A DNA stretch of 64,000 nucleotides from the NCBI RefSeq assembly GCF_003201835.2, contig NZ_CP029289.2, positions 434,001 to 498,000 of the forward strand, in the 5' to 3' direction. This document shows positions 63,363-64,000 of the stretch, piece after piece (position 1 is the first letter of the stretch; the number at the start of each line of letters is the position of its first letter). This DNA comes from Acidianus brierleyi. Its GTDB lineage: Archaea > Thermoproteota > Thermoprotei_A > Sulfolobales > Sulfolobaceae. The notes under the pieces were generated by a model that worked only from the letters and a program-made list of their open reading frames with translations, did not search any database and was not told where the DNA came from. The translations under genes were made by a program, and so were the position numbers.

Positions 63363-64000
63363 ATGATGAGAATGAAGAATAAAAAACTTTTAGGATTAGG
63401 TAAAACATTGGCTATAGTAATAGCAGTAGTCATAATAATAGCCGCAATAGGCGGAGTAGCATATTATGTTACTACTTCACATCATCCTCCTACTCCTACT
63501 GTTAAAACAATCTCCTTAGCAGCATCAAATCCTGATGTACTAACAGACGTAGCACAAACAGCACCACCAGACGCACTAGACCCAGCAACAGGATTCTATA
63601 CGCAGGACGGTCCATTGTTTACTGCTGTTTTTCAAGAGCTTGTAGAGTTTAACGGTACTAATTATCACGAGGTAGTCCCAGTATTAGCTGAGAATTATTC
63701 TACTCCAAATTACCAGAATTATTACTTTAACTTGAGGGACTACGTTCACTTCGCCGACGGAGTACAATTCAATTCGTCAACAGTATGGTTCTCACTATAC
63801 AGAACAATACTAATGGGTCAAGGACCCGGAGTAGCAAACTACATCGGATTATTATTCAACTCAACAGTTTACGGAATGACAGGATACGCAATACCTTGGG
63901 GAGTGAACTACGCAATACAGAACGCAACAGGATTACCAACAGCAAATAATTACACGCTAACAGCACAAGTACTAGCATCAATACTCTCGCACTTCAACGC
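63363..64000 (+). CDS. dppA: ABC importer extracellular substrate-binding protein, DppA/family 5, C-terminus cut
   Basis: Open to the window end (over 210 residues seen). Starts MMRMKNKKLLGLGKTLAIVI with a signal-anchor helix, then a Thr/Pro/His stretch (TTSHHPPTPTVK) that may be a glycosylated linker, and the SBP_5 start: PPDALDPATGFYTQDGPLFT, LVEFNGTNYHEVVPVLAENY, YFNLRDYVHFADGVQFNSST (the F.LR..V.F.DG motif). It binds peptides or sugars for dppBCDF, encoded just upstream. TATA-like ATTTTTTATACC (about 63328-63340) puts the start codon 25-30 nt away, so it has its own strong promoter. Confidence 0.88.
   Translation, partial: MMRMKNKKLLGLGKTLAIVIAVVIIIAAIGGVAYYVTTSHHPPTPTVKTISLAASNPDVLTDVAQTAPPDALDPATGFYTQDGPLFTAVFQELVEFNGTNYHEVVPVLAENYSTPNYQNYYFNLRDYVHFADGVQFNSSTVWFSLYRTILMGQGPGVANYIGLLFNSTVYGMTGYAIPWGVNYAIQNATGLPTANNYTLTAQVLASILSHFN

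Overview
The window is archaeal and fits a thermoacidophile of the order Sulfolobales. The grounds are the very AT-rich DNA, promoters with a TATA box about 25 nt before the start codon (mostly leaderless genes), densely overlapping operons whose internal genes carry GAGGTGA-like ribosome binding sites, and the gene families present: PaREP1 proteins, tnpB and IS110 elements, an S53 peptidase, a four-subunit 2-oxoacid:ferredoxin oxidoreductase and GH15 glucoamylase. The genus cannot be fixed from the sequence alone. No tRNA, rRNA, CRISPR array or replication origin was seen.

Layout. 0-5 kb: a cut MFS transporter, a small winged-helix protein, agmatinase, and a three-gene amidoligase cassette (circularly permuted ATP-grasp, transglutaminase, short alpha-E). 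5-17 kb: a giant membrane-anchored S53 protease, an M20 carboxypeptidase/amidohydrolase, an aldose epimerase, an amino-acid permease, a 5-formyl-THF cyclo-ligase-like protein, glucoamylase and small membrane proteins. 17-22 kb is an accessory patch: a gene split by a 328-bp tnpB-derived miniature element, two PaREP1 genes sharing a 119-nt identical block, a decayed sugar porter, an NDUFA9-like SDR and a divergent MNT/HEPN pair. 22-31 kb: a second permease, a porGDAB operon, and an operon pointing to polyphosphate metabolism (SixA, Ppx, two thymidylate-kinase-like proteins, CHAD), then an Ldh2-type dehydrogenase.

31-43 kb centres on nitrogen: DUF1059 proteins, two Lrp-type regulators, an MFS transporter, a complete urease operon (ureAB-C-E-F-G-D), a HemL-like aminotransferase and a frameshifted permease. 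With agmatinase (makes urea) at 1.3 kb, acetamidase/formamidase at 50 kb and several permeases, the window holds several ammonia-releasing functions. 43-54 kb: two ABC export systems, one with its own ArsR-like regulator, an acylaminoacyl-peptidase-type S9 enzyme, a PIG-V-like glycosyltransferase, another MFS and a BtpA-family protein. 54.2-57 kb is a nested mobile element: a decayed IS110 copy sits inside the left-end hairpin of an intact tnpB transposon that itself interrupts a gene. 57-64 kb: a VapBC pair and a dppBCDF-type ABC importer with its binding protein running off the end.

Most notable: (i) the polyphosphate operon, whose second TMK-like subunit lacks two conserved arginines; (ii) an archaeal urease with valine at the usual flap cysteine; (iii) the IS110-in-tnpB nesting, which shows the CT core dinucleotide and leaves a candidate bridge-RNA region; (iv) a miniature element keeping both tnpB-transposon ends, including the presumed guide-RNA scaffold, whose removal restores a reading frame; (v) the amidoligase cassette with a truncated alpha-E protein.
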